Below are positions 15,580 through 23,196 of a DNA stretch of 64,000 nucleotides, piece after piece. Both the position numbers and the translations under genes were made by a program. The stretch comes from DASPLX01 sp035627375. Lineage in GTDB: Bacteria; Pseudomonadota; Gammaproteobacteria; Burkholderiales; Burkholderiaceae_D. Below the pieces are notes generated by a model, which worked only from the letters and a program-made list of their open reading frames with translations, was not told the origin of the DNA and ran no database searches. Where the stretch lies: positions 149,692 to 213,691 of the forward strand of contig DASPLX010000036.1 of the NCBI GenBank assembly GCA_035627375.1. Reading direction: 5' to 3'. Position 1 is the first letter of the stretch; each line of letters opens with the position of its first letter.

Positions 15580-15918
15580 TCAGATTTTCTGGGCCGCGGC
15601 CGCGAGCCGGTCGAGCGCCTCGATGATCCTGTCGATCGACGCAGCGCCGTTGGCGATCAGCACAGTGCGCTCGATCGCCGCGTCGCGCGCCTCCGGCGAA
15701 AAATAGGACAGCAGATAGTCGCCGTTCTCGGTGCCGCGCACGCCGCGGCCGTCGTCCTTCGGCAGGCGCCGCACGTACCAGACGCCGAATCCGTTCGCCT
15801 CTTCGCAACAATATACTTCGACGTAATGGTGCGGCCCGAGCGGATGCTGTTCGGGATCGGTATGCCAGACGATCTTGCGCCACAGGTGATTCTTCTTCGA
15901 CTCCGGAACCATGTCCAT
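15580..15918 (-). CDS. Small uncharacterised soluble protein
   Basis: The 112-residue protein is not one I recognise. It has no signal peptide or membrane helix. It is rich in aromatic and charged residues in its first half (WRKIVWHTDPEQHPLGPHHYVEVYCC region, with H19, H25, H30 and H31 and two adjacent cysteines). A short helical alanine-rich tail follows. The cluster of His and Cys residues could bind a metal, but that is speculation. It starts 23 bp downstream of the AsnC-type regulator gene on the same strand, so the two may be co-transcribed. Codon use and GC content look like the neighbours. Confidence 0.6.
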   Translation of the reverse strand: MDMVPESKKNHLWRKIVWHTDPEQHPLGPHHYVEVYCCEEANGFGVWYVRRLPKDDGRGVRGTENGDYLLSYFSPEARDAAIERTVLIANGAASIDRIIEALDRLAAAAQKI

Positions 15919-15941
15919 CGGCTATCCTCCTGGGCCACAGT

Positions 15942-16388
15942 TTAAATCGGACTGCGATCGATGCGCTTGGTCAGGATGATCGAGGTCGAGGTCTGCCGCA
16001 CGCCGTCGATCGTGCCGATCTGGTCGAGCAAGCGATCCAGCTCCGCGGTCGACTGGCAGCGCAGCGTCAGCATGTAATCGATCGTGCCGCTGACAGCGCA
16101 GAGCGTTTCCACCTCCGCCATCGTTTGCATGATCCTGACGAAGTTGGCGGCGCTGCGCGGATCGATCGAAATTCCCACATAAGCGCGTACGGCGGGTTGA
16201 TACAGCTCATTGTTCAGCCGCACGCCGTAGCCTGCGATGATGCCTTTCTTCTCCAAGCCTTGAATACGCGCGATCGCCGTGGTGCGGGCGATCGAGACCT
16301 TCTTCGCGATCGTCGTGACCGGCGTGCGCGCGTCATCCATCAGCAGCGCGAGGATTTTGTTGTCGATTTCGTCCAGGTTGGCATTCAT
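15942..16388 (-). CDS. Lrp/AsnC family transcriptional regulator, probable regulator of the lysine-catabolic genes
   Basis: A 148-residue protein of normal Lrp/AsnC length. A helix-turn-helix sits at about 5-55 (LDEIDNKILALLMDDAR, then ARTTAIARIQGLEKKGII). A RAM/ligand domain at about 65-140 has the typical CAVSGTIDYMLTLRC strand and glycine. Such proteins bind amino acids and often control the divergent gene. Here the divergent neighbour, 175 bp away, is a saccharopine dehydrogenase-like gene heading a lysine-degradation cluster. Lysine or an intermediate as the effector is therefore a reasonable inference. A candidate operator lies in the shared intergenic region. Confidence 0.9.
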   Translation of the reverse strand: MNANLDEIDNKILALLMDDARTPVTTIAKKVSIARTTAIARIQGLEKKGIIAGYGVRLNNELYQPAVRAYVGISIDPRSAANFVRIMQTMAEVETLCAVSGTIDYMLTLRCQSTAELDRLLDQIGTIDGVRQTSTSIILTKRIDRSPI

Positions 16389-16417
16389 GAGGTCGATTTG
16401 TAGTATTTACTGGTCAA

Positions 16418-16438
16418 ATTGTATTGAATGGATACATT
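16418..16438. promoter_or_regulatory. Candidate AsnC-family operator in the divergent intergenic region
   Basis: ATTGTAT (16418-16424) and ATACATT (16432-16438) form a near-perfect inverted repeat with a 7-bp spacer and one mismatch. It lies in an AT-rich island 30-50 bp upstream of the regulator start. Length and AT content fit Lrp/AsnC-type sites, but no experimental support exists. Confidence 0.4.
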
Positions 16439-16563
16439 ATGACGGCATTTTAATATCTATTATCTGACAACGACAATATTTACACTCTTTCCCGTTCGCA
16501 CGCCCAAGCAAATAAAGCGGCGCGCACAGCATCCACCAATCCAGACATTCGCGGGAGAGAAAC

Positions 16564-17658
16564 ATGAAAAAGACCAAACTGATTCTTCTGGGCGCAGGCA
16601 AGATCGGCGACGCCATCCTCAATCTGCTGTCCCATACCGGCGACTATGAGCTGACCGTCGCGGACCGCGATCCGAAGCGCATGGAGTACGTGCAGCAGGC
16701 CGGCTTTCCGAACGTTCGTTGCGTGCAAGCCGACCTGGCCGACGCCAATGCCGTCGCCGAACTGATCAGCGGCCATGACGTCACCTTGTCCGCCTGCCCG
16801 TACTTCCTGACCCCGATCATCGCCGCCGCCGCCAAGAAGGCCAAGTCGCATTATTTCGACCTGACCGAAGACGTGGAAAGCACGCGCGTCGTCAAGCAGC
16901 TGGCCGTGGGCGCCGAAACCGCCTTCGTCCCGCAGTGCGGCCTGGCCCCGGGCTTCATCTCGATCGTCGCCAACGATGTCGCCAAGCGCTTCGACAAGCT
17001 GCGCGACGTGAACATGCGCGTCGGCGCGCTGCCGACCTTCCCGAGCAACGCGCTCAAATACAACCTGACGTGGTCCACCGACGGTTTGATCAACGAATAC
17101 TGCAATCCGTGCGAGGCGATCGTCGACGGCAAGCTGCGCGAGACCGCGCCGCTGGAGGAAGTCGAGCACTTCTCGCTGGACGGCATCGATTATGAAGCCT
17201 TCAACACCTCCGGCGGCCTCGGCACGCTGTGCGAAAGCCTCGAAGGCAAGGTGCAAAACCTGAACTACAAGACAGTTCGCTATCCGGGCCATCGCGATAT
17301 CATCAAGATGCTCGTGCGCGACCTCCAGCTCGGCCAGCTCGATCGCCGTCCGATCCTCAAGGAAGTGATGGAAACCGCGATCCCGATCACCAAGCAAGAC
17401 GTCGTGCTGGTGTTCGTGACCGTGACCGGCATGCGCGAAGGCCGCCTCGAGCAGGAATCCTATGCGAAGAAGATCTACAGCCAGAAGGTCAACGGCCAAT
17501 TGCTGTCCGCGATCCAGTTGACTACGGCTTCCGGCATCTGCACCATGGTGGATTTGCTCGTGCAGGGCAAACTGCCGAACAACGGTTTCGTGCGCCAGGA
17601 GCAGACCAAGCTGGACGACTTCCTGGCGAACCGTTTCGGTCAGTACTACGCTGCATAA
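16564..17658 (+). CDS. Saccharopine dehydrogenase-like protein, probable L-lysine 6-dehydrogenase
   Basis: The 364-residue enzyme has an N-terminal Rossmann motif GAGKIGD (10-16) and the saccharopine dehydrogenase fold. That includes DLTEDVESTR around 100-109 and QCGLAPGFISIVANDVA at 125-141, matching the QxGLxPG signature of the short lysine dehydrogenase group. Lysine 6-dehydrogenase deaminates lysine to aminoadipate semialdehyde, which cyclises to piperideine-6-carboxylate. That role fits the next gene, an ALDH7-type semialdehyde dehydrogenase. A true saccharopine dehydrogenase is the alternative; no lysine-ketoglutarate reductase partner is visible. Translation is supported by GGGAGAGAAAC upstream of the ATG. 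Confidence 0.82.
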   Translation: MKKTKLILLGAGKIGDAILNLLSHTGDYELTVADRDPKRMEYVQQAGFPNVRCVQADLADANAVAELISGHDVTLSACPYFLTPIIAAAAKKAKSHYFDLTEDVESTRVVKQLAVGAETAFVPQCGLAPGFISIVANDVAKRFDKLRDVNMRVGALPTFPSNALKYNLTWSTDGLINEYCNPCEAIVDGKLRETAPLEEVEHFSLDGIDYEAFNTSGGLGTLCESLEGKVQNLNYKTVRYPGHRDIIKMLVRDLQLGQLDRRPILKEVMETAIPITKQDVVLVFVTVTGMREGRLEQESYAKKIYSQKVNGQLLSAIQLTTASGICTMVDLLVQGKLPNNGFVRQEQTKLDDFLANRFGQYYAA

Positions 17659-17776
17659 AAGCAAGCGCATTTGCGGGAAAGAGAGGGGCGGTAAGCCCGG
17701 GGCGTGCAGGCTTAAGCACTGGCGCCAGCCTTACCGGCCGTCTCCGTCCCCGACTGACTAAGACAGGAGAGAAGAG

Positions 17777-19282
17777 ATGCAACAGGTTTCACAACTATTG
17801 ACCGAACTCGGCGTCGATCTGGCCGCCTACCAGGGCACGGACCTGACGTCGCGTTCGCCGATCACCGGCGAGTCGACCGCGCAGCTGCGCATGGATACGC
17901 CGGCGCAAGTGACGGAGAAGATCGGCAAGGCGCACGACGCCTTTCTCAAGTGGCGCAACATCCCGGCCCCGCGCCGCGGCGAGCTGATCCGCCTGTTCGG
18001 CGAAGAGCTGCGCAAGCACAAGGAAGCGCTCGGCAAGCTGGTCACCCTCGAAGCCGGCAAGATCCTGCAGGAAGGCCTCGGCGAAGTGCAAGAAATGATC
18101 GACATCTGCGATTTCGCGGTCGGCCTGTCGCGCCAGCTGTACGGCCTGACGATCGCCTCCGAGCGCCCGGGCCATCGCATGATGGAGACCTGGCACCCAG
18201 TCGGCGTGGTCGGCGTGATTTCCGCCTTCAACTTCCCGGTCGCCGTATGGTCGTGGAATGCCGCGTTGGCCTTCGTCTGCGGCGACAGCGTCGTGTGGAA
18301 GCCGTCCGAGAAGACGCCGCTGACCGCGATCGCCACGCATGCGCTGTTCCTGCGCGCCATGGCACGCTTCGGCGCCGATGCGCCGGAAGGCCTGGCCGAA
18401 CTGGTCATCGGCGGCCGCGAGTGCGGCGCGACGCTGGTCGACGACAAGCGCGTCCCGCTCGTTTCCGCCACCGGCAGCACGCAGATGGGCCGCAAGGTGG
18501 CCGAACGCTGCGCGACCCGCCTGGCACGCACCATCCTCGAACTGGGCGGCAACAATGCCATGATCGTGGCGCCGTCGGCCGATCTCGAAATGGCGGTCCG
18601 CGCCATCACGTTCTCGGCGGTCGGCACCGCCGGCCAGCGCTGCACCACGTTGCGCCGCCTGTTCGTGCACGACAGCGTGTACGACGCGCTGGTGCCGCGC
18701 CTGAAGAAGGTGTATTCCGGTCTCCCGATCGGCAATCCGCTCGAGAAGGGCACGCTGGTCGGTCCGCTGATCGATCGCGACGCCTTCGCGGCGATGCAGA
18801 AGGCGCTGGAAACGGCCAAGGCCGAAGGCGGCCAGATCCACGGCGGCGAGCGCGCGCAAGTCGGCGGTTGCGCCGACGGCTACTATGTCGCCCCCGCGCT
18901 GGTTGAAATGCCGGCCCAGACCGAGGTGATGTACCACGAGACGTTCGCGCCGATCCTGTACGTCGTGCGCTACAGCACGCTGGAGCAGGCGATCGCCTGG
19001 AACAACGCCGTCCCGCAAGGCTTGTCGTCGTCGATCTTCACGACCGACATGCGCGAAGCCGAGACCTTCGTGTCGGCGGCCGGCAGCGATTGCGGCATCG
19101 CCAACGTCAACATCGGCCCGTCCGGCGCTGAAATCGGCGGCGCCTTCGGCGGCGAAAAGGACACCGGCGGCGGCCGCGAATCCGGTTCGGATTCGTGGAA
19201 AGCCTACATGCGGCGCGCGACCAATACCTTCAACTACAGCAATTCGCTGCCGTTGGCGCAGGGTATCAGCTTCGATATTTGA
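17777..19282 (+). CDS. amaB: ALDH7-type aldehyde dehydrogenase, probable alpha-aminoadipate semialdehyde/piperideine-6-carboxylate dehydrogenase
   Basis: A 501-residue aldehyde dehydrogenase of the antiquitin (ALDH7) type. The catalytic Glu is E255 in LELGGNN, and the nucleophile is C289 in GTAGQRCTTLRRL, a sequence characteristic of ALDH7. The cofactor motif GSTQMGRK is near 233-240. ALDH7 enzymes oxidise aminoadipate semialdehyde to 2-aminoadipate. The gene lies between a lysine dehydrogenase-like gene and a DUF1338 dioxygenase, which supports lysine catabolism. The start at 17777 has AGGAGAGAAGAG upstream. The aminotransferase needed to make 2-oxoadipate is not in the window. Confidence 0.9.
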   Translation: MQQVSQLLTELGVDLAAYQGTDLTSRSPITGESTAQLRMDTPAQVTEKIGKAHDAFLKWRNIPAPRRGELIRLFGEELRKHKEALGKLVTLEAGKILQEGLGEVQEMIDICDFAVGLSRQLYGLTIASERPGHRMMETWHPVGVVGVISAFNFPVAVWSWNAALAFVCGDSVVWKPSEKTPLTAIATHALFLRAMARFGADAPEGLAELVIGGRECGATLVDDKRVPLVSATGSTQMGRKVAERCATRLARTILELGGNNAMIVAPSADLEMAVRAITFSAVGTAGQRCTTLRRLFVHDSVYDALVPRLKKVYSGLPIGNPLEKGTLVGPLIDRDAFAAMQKALETAKAEGGQIHGGERAQVGGCADGYYVAPALVEMPAQTEVMYHETFAPILYVVRYSTLEQAIAWNNAVPQGLSSSIFTTDMREAETFVSAAGSDCGIANVNIGPSGAEIGGAFGGEKDTGGGRESGSDSWKAYMRRATNTFNYSNSLPLAQGISFDI

Positions 19283-19324
19283 TCGATCAAGGTTGGCAGG
19301 AGGAGGCAGCAGCAAAGACGGGGA

Positions 19325-19352
19325 CCGCGGAGAAGAGTTTTCTTCTCCGCGG
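19325..19352. repeat. Perfect 12-bp inverted repeat with GTTT loop, part of a CAGAGG-type intergenic element
   Basis: CCGCGGAGAAGA (19325-19336) and its exact complement (19341-19352) flank GTTT. On the minus strand the neighbouring sequence reads ACAGAGGTCGCAGAG, like the degenerate CAGAGG-rich intergenic repeats seen in many proteobacteria. It lies in the gap between the aldehyde dehydrogenase and dioxygenase genes and could adjust mRNA stability or read-through. Confidence 0.7.
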
Positions 19353-19412
19353 ATCTCTGCGACCTCTGTCGTCCCTGGCCTGTTGCCAATCGAAACCGGG
19401 AAATGCTTCAGC

Positions 19413-20444
19413 GTGGGTGCACAAAACAATAATCTGATCAATCTGGTCGAACGCACGATCGGCGTCGAAGCTTGCGCATGGGTCGTCGAATTGATGACGA
19501 TTCCGGCCGGCTTCTCCGTCTGGGAGAGCGGCTGGGTGACGCGCAAGGAATTGGCGCAGGCGCTGAACATGGTGCTGTTCCACGACCTGTTGCTGCGCGT
19601 ACCGACCGGCCGTCTCTATACCGAGGAGGTCGCGGCGCGCGGCGGCAAGGTGTTCCACGACCATGGTGCCTTGCGCACCGTGCGCTGGGCCGCCAACGGC
19701 GCCTTGCCGCCCGGCGAAGCGGCTTTCACCCGCATCCTGGAGCCGCTCGGCTTCCGCTTGAACGGCACGTTCCCGCTGGACCGTATCGGCATGACCGGGC
19801 GCTCGTACGCGCACCAGGATGCTCCGGACCAGATCGCCCAGTTTTTCGTGAGCGAGCTGCACCCGGAGAAGTTCTCCAAGCCATTCCAGGCCGCCGTCAC
19901 GCGCGTCCTGTCGTCTTCCTGGGACCCGCTGACGCCGTTGGCGCAATGCCTGTTGCGCGAACTGGCGCGCGACGGCCGCCTGCGTTTCGAGGATGCCGCG
20001 GGCTTGCTGCCGGTGCTGAAGGGATGCTTCGCGCGCCAGCACGACACGCCCTGGCTCGAAGATTATGAAATCCTGCTGGCCGAGTCCGCCGAAATGGCGT
20101 GGATCGCCACCGAGGGCAATGCCTTCAACCACGTCACCGACCGCGTCGACGATCTGTTGCGCCTGACCCGGGAGCAAGAAGCCTTGAACCGCCCGCTGAA
20201 GCCGGCGATCGAGGTTTCCAAGAGCGGACGCATCAAGCAGACGGCCTTCAAGGCCGACCTCGTGGTGCGTCAGTTCCGCACCGCCGACGGCGGCGTCGTC
20301 GAGCGCGAGGTGCCGGGCAGTTTTTACGAATTCATCACCCGTGATCACTACATCGATTCGGTCGAGCAGGCGCAAAAGCTCGATCTCGGATTCGATGCTG
20401 CGAACGCGCAGGGGATTTTCAAGATGACCGCCGCGAATCACTAG
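19413..20444 (+). CDS. DUF1338/VOC-fold 2-oxoadipate dioxygenase/decarboxylase-like protein (HglS-like)
   Basis: The HglS family converts 2-oxoadipate to D-2-hydroxyglutarate in bacterial lysine catabolism. With a GTG start at 19413 the product has 343 residues. It carries the expected metal ligands: H84 in DHGALRTV, H240 in FNHVTDR and E306 in FYEFITR. The arginine in H84-GALR (R88) corresponds to the substrate-specificity arginine. This is the shorter DUF1338 form, about 340 rather than about 460 residues. The GTG start matches the family N-terminus (NNLINLVERTIG). A longer TTG start at 19293 would read through the hairpin element and looks unlikely. It is the third gene of the lysine operon. 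Confidence 0.85.
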   Translation: MGAQNNNLINLVERTIGVEACAWVVELMTIPAGFSVWESGWVTRKELAQALNMVLFHDLLLRVPTGRLYTEEVAARGGKVFHDHGALRTVRWAANGALPPGEAAFTRILEPLGFRLNGTFPLDRIGMTGRSYAHQDAPDQIAQFFVSELHPEKFSKPFQAAVTRVLSSSWDPLTPLAQCLLRELARDGRLRFEDAAGLLPVLKGCFARQHDTPWLEDYEILLAESAEMAWIATEGNAFNHVTDRVDDLLRLTREQEALNRPLKPAIEVSKSGRIKQTAFKADLVVRQFRTADGGVVEREVPGSFYEFITRDHYIDSVEQAQKLDLGFDAANAQGIFKMTAANH

Positions 20445-20541
20445 AGATTTGCGGCGACCACCGGGCATGAGGGCGCCACCCGATTGCAAGCGCGAACGAG
20501 AAGCGCGTTTTTTTAAATGGCGAGATGTTCTCTCTCTCTTT

Positions 20542-20572
20542 ATGGCGCTGTGCGAACAGCGCCATTTTTTTT
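20542..20572 (+). terminator. Strong Rho-independent terminator after the lysine-catabolic operon
   Basis: A perfect 10-bp stem ATGGCGCTGT/ACAGCGCCAT encloses a GCGA tetraloop and runs directly into a T-tract ending at 20572. A weaker GCGC hairpin followed by seven T residues lies just upstream (about 20489-20516), so termination may be in tandem. It separates the lysine operon from the arginine regulator gene. Confidence 0.93.
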
Positions 20573-20723
20573 GGTTCTGCCCAAAACCTGCACGAGCCGG
20601 CTTCCGCCGAGGCCGCCGCTTTATTCCCAAACGCGACAGACTCTTTCCGATTTAGGACAAAACGGTTGGGTTGCGGCCTGGTTTGAAAGACAATATGGCT
20701 TCCCCCGGTTGCCCCGCGTCGTC

Positions 20724-21665
20724 ATGCCATTTTCCGAATTGTCGGTTCTCGGACAGGAGTCTCCCTTGCGCATCGTCTTGATCGATGCGGGAGAGGGCCC
20801 GTCCATGACGCTCGCCGGCCTGCTGCAGCCGTTGCGGCTCGCCGCCACGGCGGTCGGCGCCGGCCGGCTGCAAGTCGATCTCCTGTCGCCGGAGGCGGCC
20901 GCAACGGACCGGGCGCTCGCTCATGTCGTCTTGCTGGTCGCCGATAGCGACGCCGTGCCGCCGGCGCCGGAGCCGTTGCGCAGGCTGATCGAACGCTGCC
21001 AGCGGGCCCGGTTCTGGGGCGCGGTCGGCGCTCCGGTATTGTGGCTGGCGCGCGCCGGCGCAATGGAGGGGATGCGTACGGCGCTCCCCTGGGCGCTTTA
21101 TCCCGAGGCCGACGAGATCGCCGAAAAAGCGATCCTCACCCCGCAACTGTTCGAGCTCGACGGCAACCGCCTGACCTGCTGCGGCGGCGCCGCCAGCCTC
21201 GATTTCGCGCTGACCCTGATCCAGGCCTGGTATGGCAACGACGTGCAGGCGGAGATCAAGGAAGCGCTGTGCGTCGATCGTGTGCGCAGCGCTTCGGACC
21301 GCCAGCGGGTCGCGTTGCAGGCGCGTTTCGGCGCGCTGCAGCCCAAGCTGTCGGAGGCGGTCAGCCTGATGGAGGCGAATATCGAGGAGCCGCTGTCGAC
21401 CGACGAGATCGCCGGCCTGGTCGGCATTTCGCGCCGCCAGCTCGAGCGGCAATTCAAGCAATATCTCGGCAGCGTGCCGTCTCGCTACTACCTCGAATTG
21501 CGCCTGCAACGGGCGCGGCAATTGCTTCTCGGATCCCATCATTCCATCGTGCAAGTCGGCTTGATGTGCGGTTTTTCCTCGGGCTCGCATTTCTCCACCG
21601 CTTACGGCGCCCTGTTCGGCATCACGCCGCGCGAGGAGCGCCAGCGCAAGCTGTTGTCGTCTTGA
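20724..21665 (+). CDS. GlxA-type AraC family transcriptional regulator, ArgR-like
   Basis: The 313-residue protein pairs an N-terminal class I amidotransferase-like domain (about 10-190) with a C-terminal AraC DNA-binding domain (about 215-310). The DNA-binding part has two helix-turn-helix motifs, including LSTDEIAGLVGISRRQLERQF and the closing CGFSSGSHFSTAYGALFGITP. This is the architecture of Pseudomonas ArgR, which activates the aru/ast operon, the aot transporter and gdhB. The same three targets lie directly downstream, which supports an arginine-responsive activator. The ATG at 20724 is chosen because the more distal open frame passes through the terminator; no clear Shine-Dalgarno is visible. 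Confidence 0.88.
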   Translation: MPFSELSVLGQESPLRIVLIDAGEGPSMTLAGLLQPLRLAATAVGAGRLQVDLLSPEAAATDRALAHVVLLVADSDAVPPAPEPLRRLIERCQRARFWGAVGAPVLWLARAGAMEGMRTALPWALYPEADEIAEKAILTPQLFELDGNRLTCCGGAASLDFALTLIQAWYGNDVQAEIKEALCVDRVRSASDRQRVALQARFGALQPKLSEAVSLMEANIEEPLSTDEIAGLVGISRRQLERQFKQYLGSVPSRYYLELRLQRARQLLLGSHHSIVQVGLMCGFSSGSHFSTAYGALFGITPREERQRKLLSS

Positions 21666-21781
21666 CACCGCTTCTTTCCGGCCGATCGGCGCCGGCTTGG
21701 CATGATTCAGGTAAACTTCGCGCGCCTTGCGGCGCATTTTGGTCACCGGGACTTCGCTTTGGCTCGTTTTCTTAAAATCGC

Positions 21782-21824
21782 CGTCGCAGTTTCAAAAGAA
21801 TTTGTTGTGTCCGCTGCCTATACT
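21782..21824 (+). promoter_or_regulatory. Candidate ArgR-type half-site and -10 element upstream of astC
   Basis: CGTCGC (21782-21787), eight bases, then AA (21796-21797) matches the Pseudomonas ArgR half-site TGTCGC-N8-AA at all but the first base. TATACT at 21819-21824 is a good -10. The half-site would cover the -35 region, and no convincing -35 hexamer exists, as expected for an activator-dependent promoter. A second tandem half-site is not evident. Confidence 0.35.
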
Positions 21825-21869
21825 TTCCTTATCTAGCTCAACCCATAGCCCAACCTATCGGAGCCCGCA

Positions 21870-23129
21870 ATGAACGCGATTCACCCGCTGGACACCGCCC
21901 AGGCCGACGCCGCCCAGGCAAACGTCAACCGTCAAACCTTCGATCAAGTCATGGTGCCGACTTACGCGCCCAGCAATCTCGTTCCCGCGCGCGCCGCCGG
22001 CCTGGAGCTTTGGGACCAGCAAGGCAAGCGTTATCTCGATTTCACGGCCGGCATCGGCGTGACCGGTCTCGGCCACGCCAATCCGGCCATCGTCGAGGCC
22101 TTGATGAAGCAGGCGAACACGCTCTGGCACGTCGGCAACGGCTATACCAACGAGCCGGTGCTGCGCCTGGCGCTTGCCCTGACCGAGGCGACCTTCGCCG
22201 ACCGCGCCTTCTTCTGCAATTCCGGCGCCGAAGCCAATGAAGCGGCGTTCAAGCTGGCGCGCAAGTATGCGCATGGCAAGTTCGGCCCGGCCAAGTCGCG
22301 CATCGTGTCTTGCATCAACTCTTTCCACGGCCGCACGCTGTTCACGGTGTCGGTCGGCGGCCAGCCGAAATACACCGAGGGCTTCGAGCCGCTGCCGCCG
22401 CAGCTCAACCACATTCCGTTCAACGATATCGAAGCGGCACGCGCGGCGATCGGCGACGACGTCTGCGCCGTCGTGGTCGAGCCGGTGCAGGGCGAGGGCG
22501 GTGTGCTGCCGGCCGATCCTGCCTACCTGCAGGCCTTGCGCGAATTGTGCGACAAGACCGGCGCCGTGCTGATTTTCGACGAAGTGCAGTCCGGCCTGGG
22601 CCGCACCGGCGAGCTGTATGCCTACATGAGCTACGGCGTGACGCCGGACATCCTGACCACCGCCAAGGCGCTCGGCAACGGTTATCCGATCGGCGCGATG
22701 CTGACCACCGGCGAGATCGCCAAGGCGTTCGCCGTCGGCTCGCACGGCACCACCTACGGCGGCAATCCTCTCGCCACCGCGGTCGCGCTGAAGGTGTTCC
22801 AGACCATCAATACGCCCGAATTCCTGGCGCGCGTGAGGCAAGCCGCCGATAACCTGACCGGCAAGCTGCAGGCGATCGCCGCCGATTACAGCCAGGTGTT
22901 CGCCGAAGTGCGCGGCCGCGGCCTGATGATCGGCATGACGCTGACCGAGGCGTACCGCGGCAAGGCCAAGGACATCACCAAGGCCGCCGAGGCGCAGGGC
23001 CTGATGCTGCTGATCGCCGGCCCGGACGTCGTGCGCCTGCTGCCGGCGCTGGTGGTGACGGATGCGCAGATCGACGAGGCGATCGCGCTGTTCCGCCGCG
23101 CCCTGGATGCGTTCCTGGCGCCGGCGTAA
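21870..23129 (+). CDS. astC: Succinylornithine/acetylornithine aminotransferase
   Basis: A 419-residue class III PLP aminotransferase. The cofactor lysine is K266 in ILTTAKALGNGYP, the aspartate lies in LIFDEVQSGLGRTG (237-), and the GxSGAEANE-type PLP-binding segment is CNSGAEANEAAF at 116-127. In the arginine succinyltransferase pathway it converts succinylornithine to succinylglutamate semialdehyde; many such enzymes also use acetylornithine. Position at the head of aruF-aruG-astD-astB identifies the catabolic role (AruC). ATCGGAGCCC provides a plausible ribosome site. It is 67 bp upstream of aruF, with an inverted repeat in the gap. Confidence 0.93.
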   Translation: MNAIHPLDTAQADAAQANVNRQTFDQVMVPTYAPSNLVPARAAGLELWDQQGKRYLDFTAGIGVTGLGHANPAIVEALMKQANTLWHVGNGYTNEPVLRLALALTEATFADRAFFCNSGAEANEAAFKLARKYAHGKFGPAKSRIVSCINSFHGRTLFTVSVGGQPKYTEGFEPLPPQLNHIPFNDIEAARAAIGDDVCAVVVEPVQGEGGVLPADPAYLQALRELCDKTGAVLIFDEVQSGLGRTGELYAYMSYGVTPDILTTAKALGNGYPIGAMLTTGEIAKAFAVGSHGTTYGGNPLATAVALKVFQTINTPEFLARVRQAADNLTGKLQAIAADYSQVFAEVRGRGLMIGMTLTEAYRGKAKDITKAAEAQGLMLLIAGPDVVRLLPALVVTDAQIDEAIALFRRALDAFLAPA

Positions 23130-23136
23130 ATCGCAT

Positions 23137-23170
23137 GCCGCCCCGGCAATGCGAAGCAAGGCGGGGCGGC
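23137..23170. repeat. Intercistronic inverted repeat between astC and aruF
   Basis: GCCGCCCCG (23137-23145) pairs with CGGGGCGGC (23162-23170) around a 16-nt loop. There is no U-tract, so it is more likely an mRNA-processing or stability element than a terminator. Confidence 0.6.
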
Positions 23171-23196
23171 AACCAAAACAAGATTCGGAGACATTC

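Noticed and set aside
19293..19412. Extension of the DUF1338 protein to a TTG at 19293
   Set aside because: The extra 40 residues would be encoded by the hairpin/repeat element and match nothing in the family. The GTG at 19413 fits the family N-terminus.
20517..20723. Longer start for the ArgR-like regulator
   Set aside because: The extra 69 codons run through a perfect Rho-independent terminator and look non-coding.
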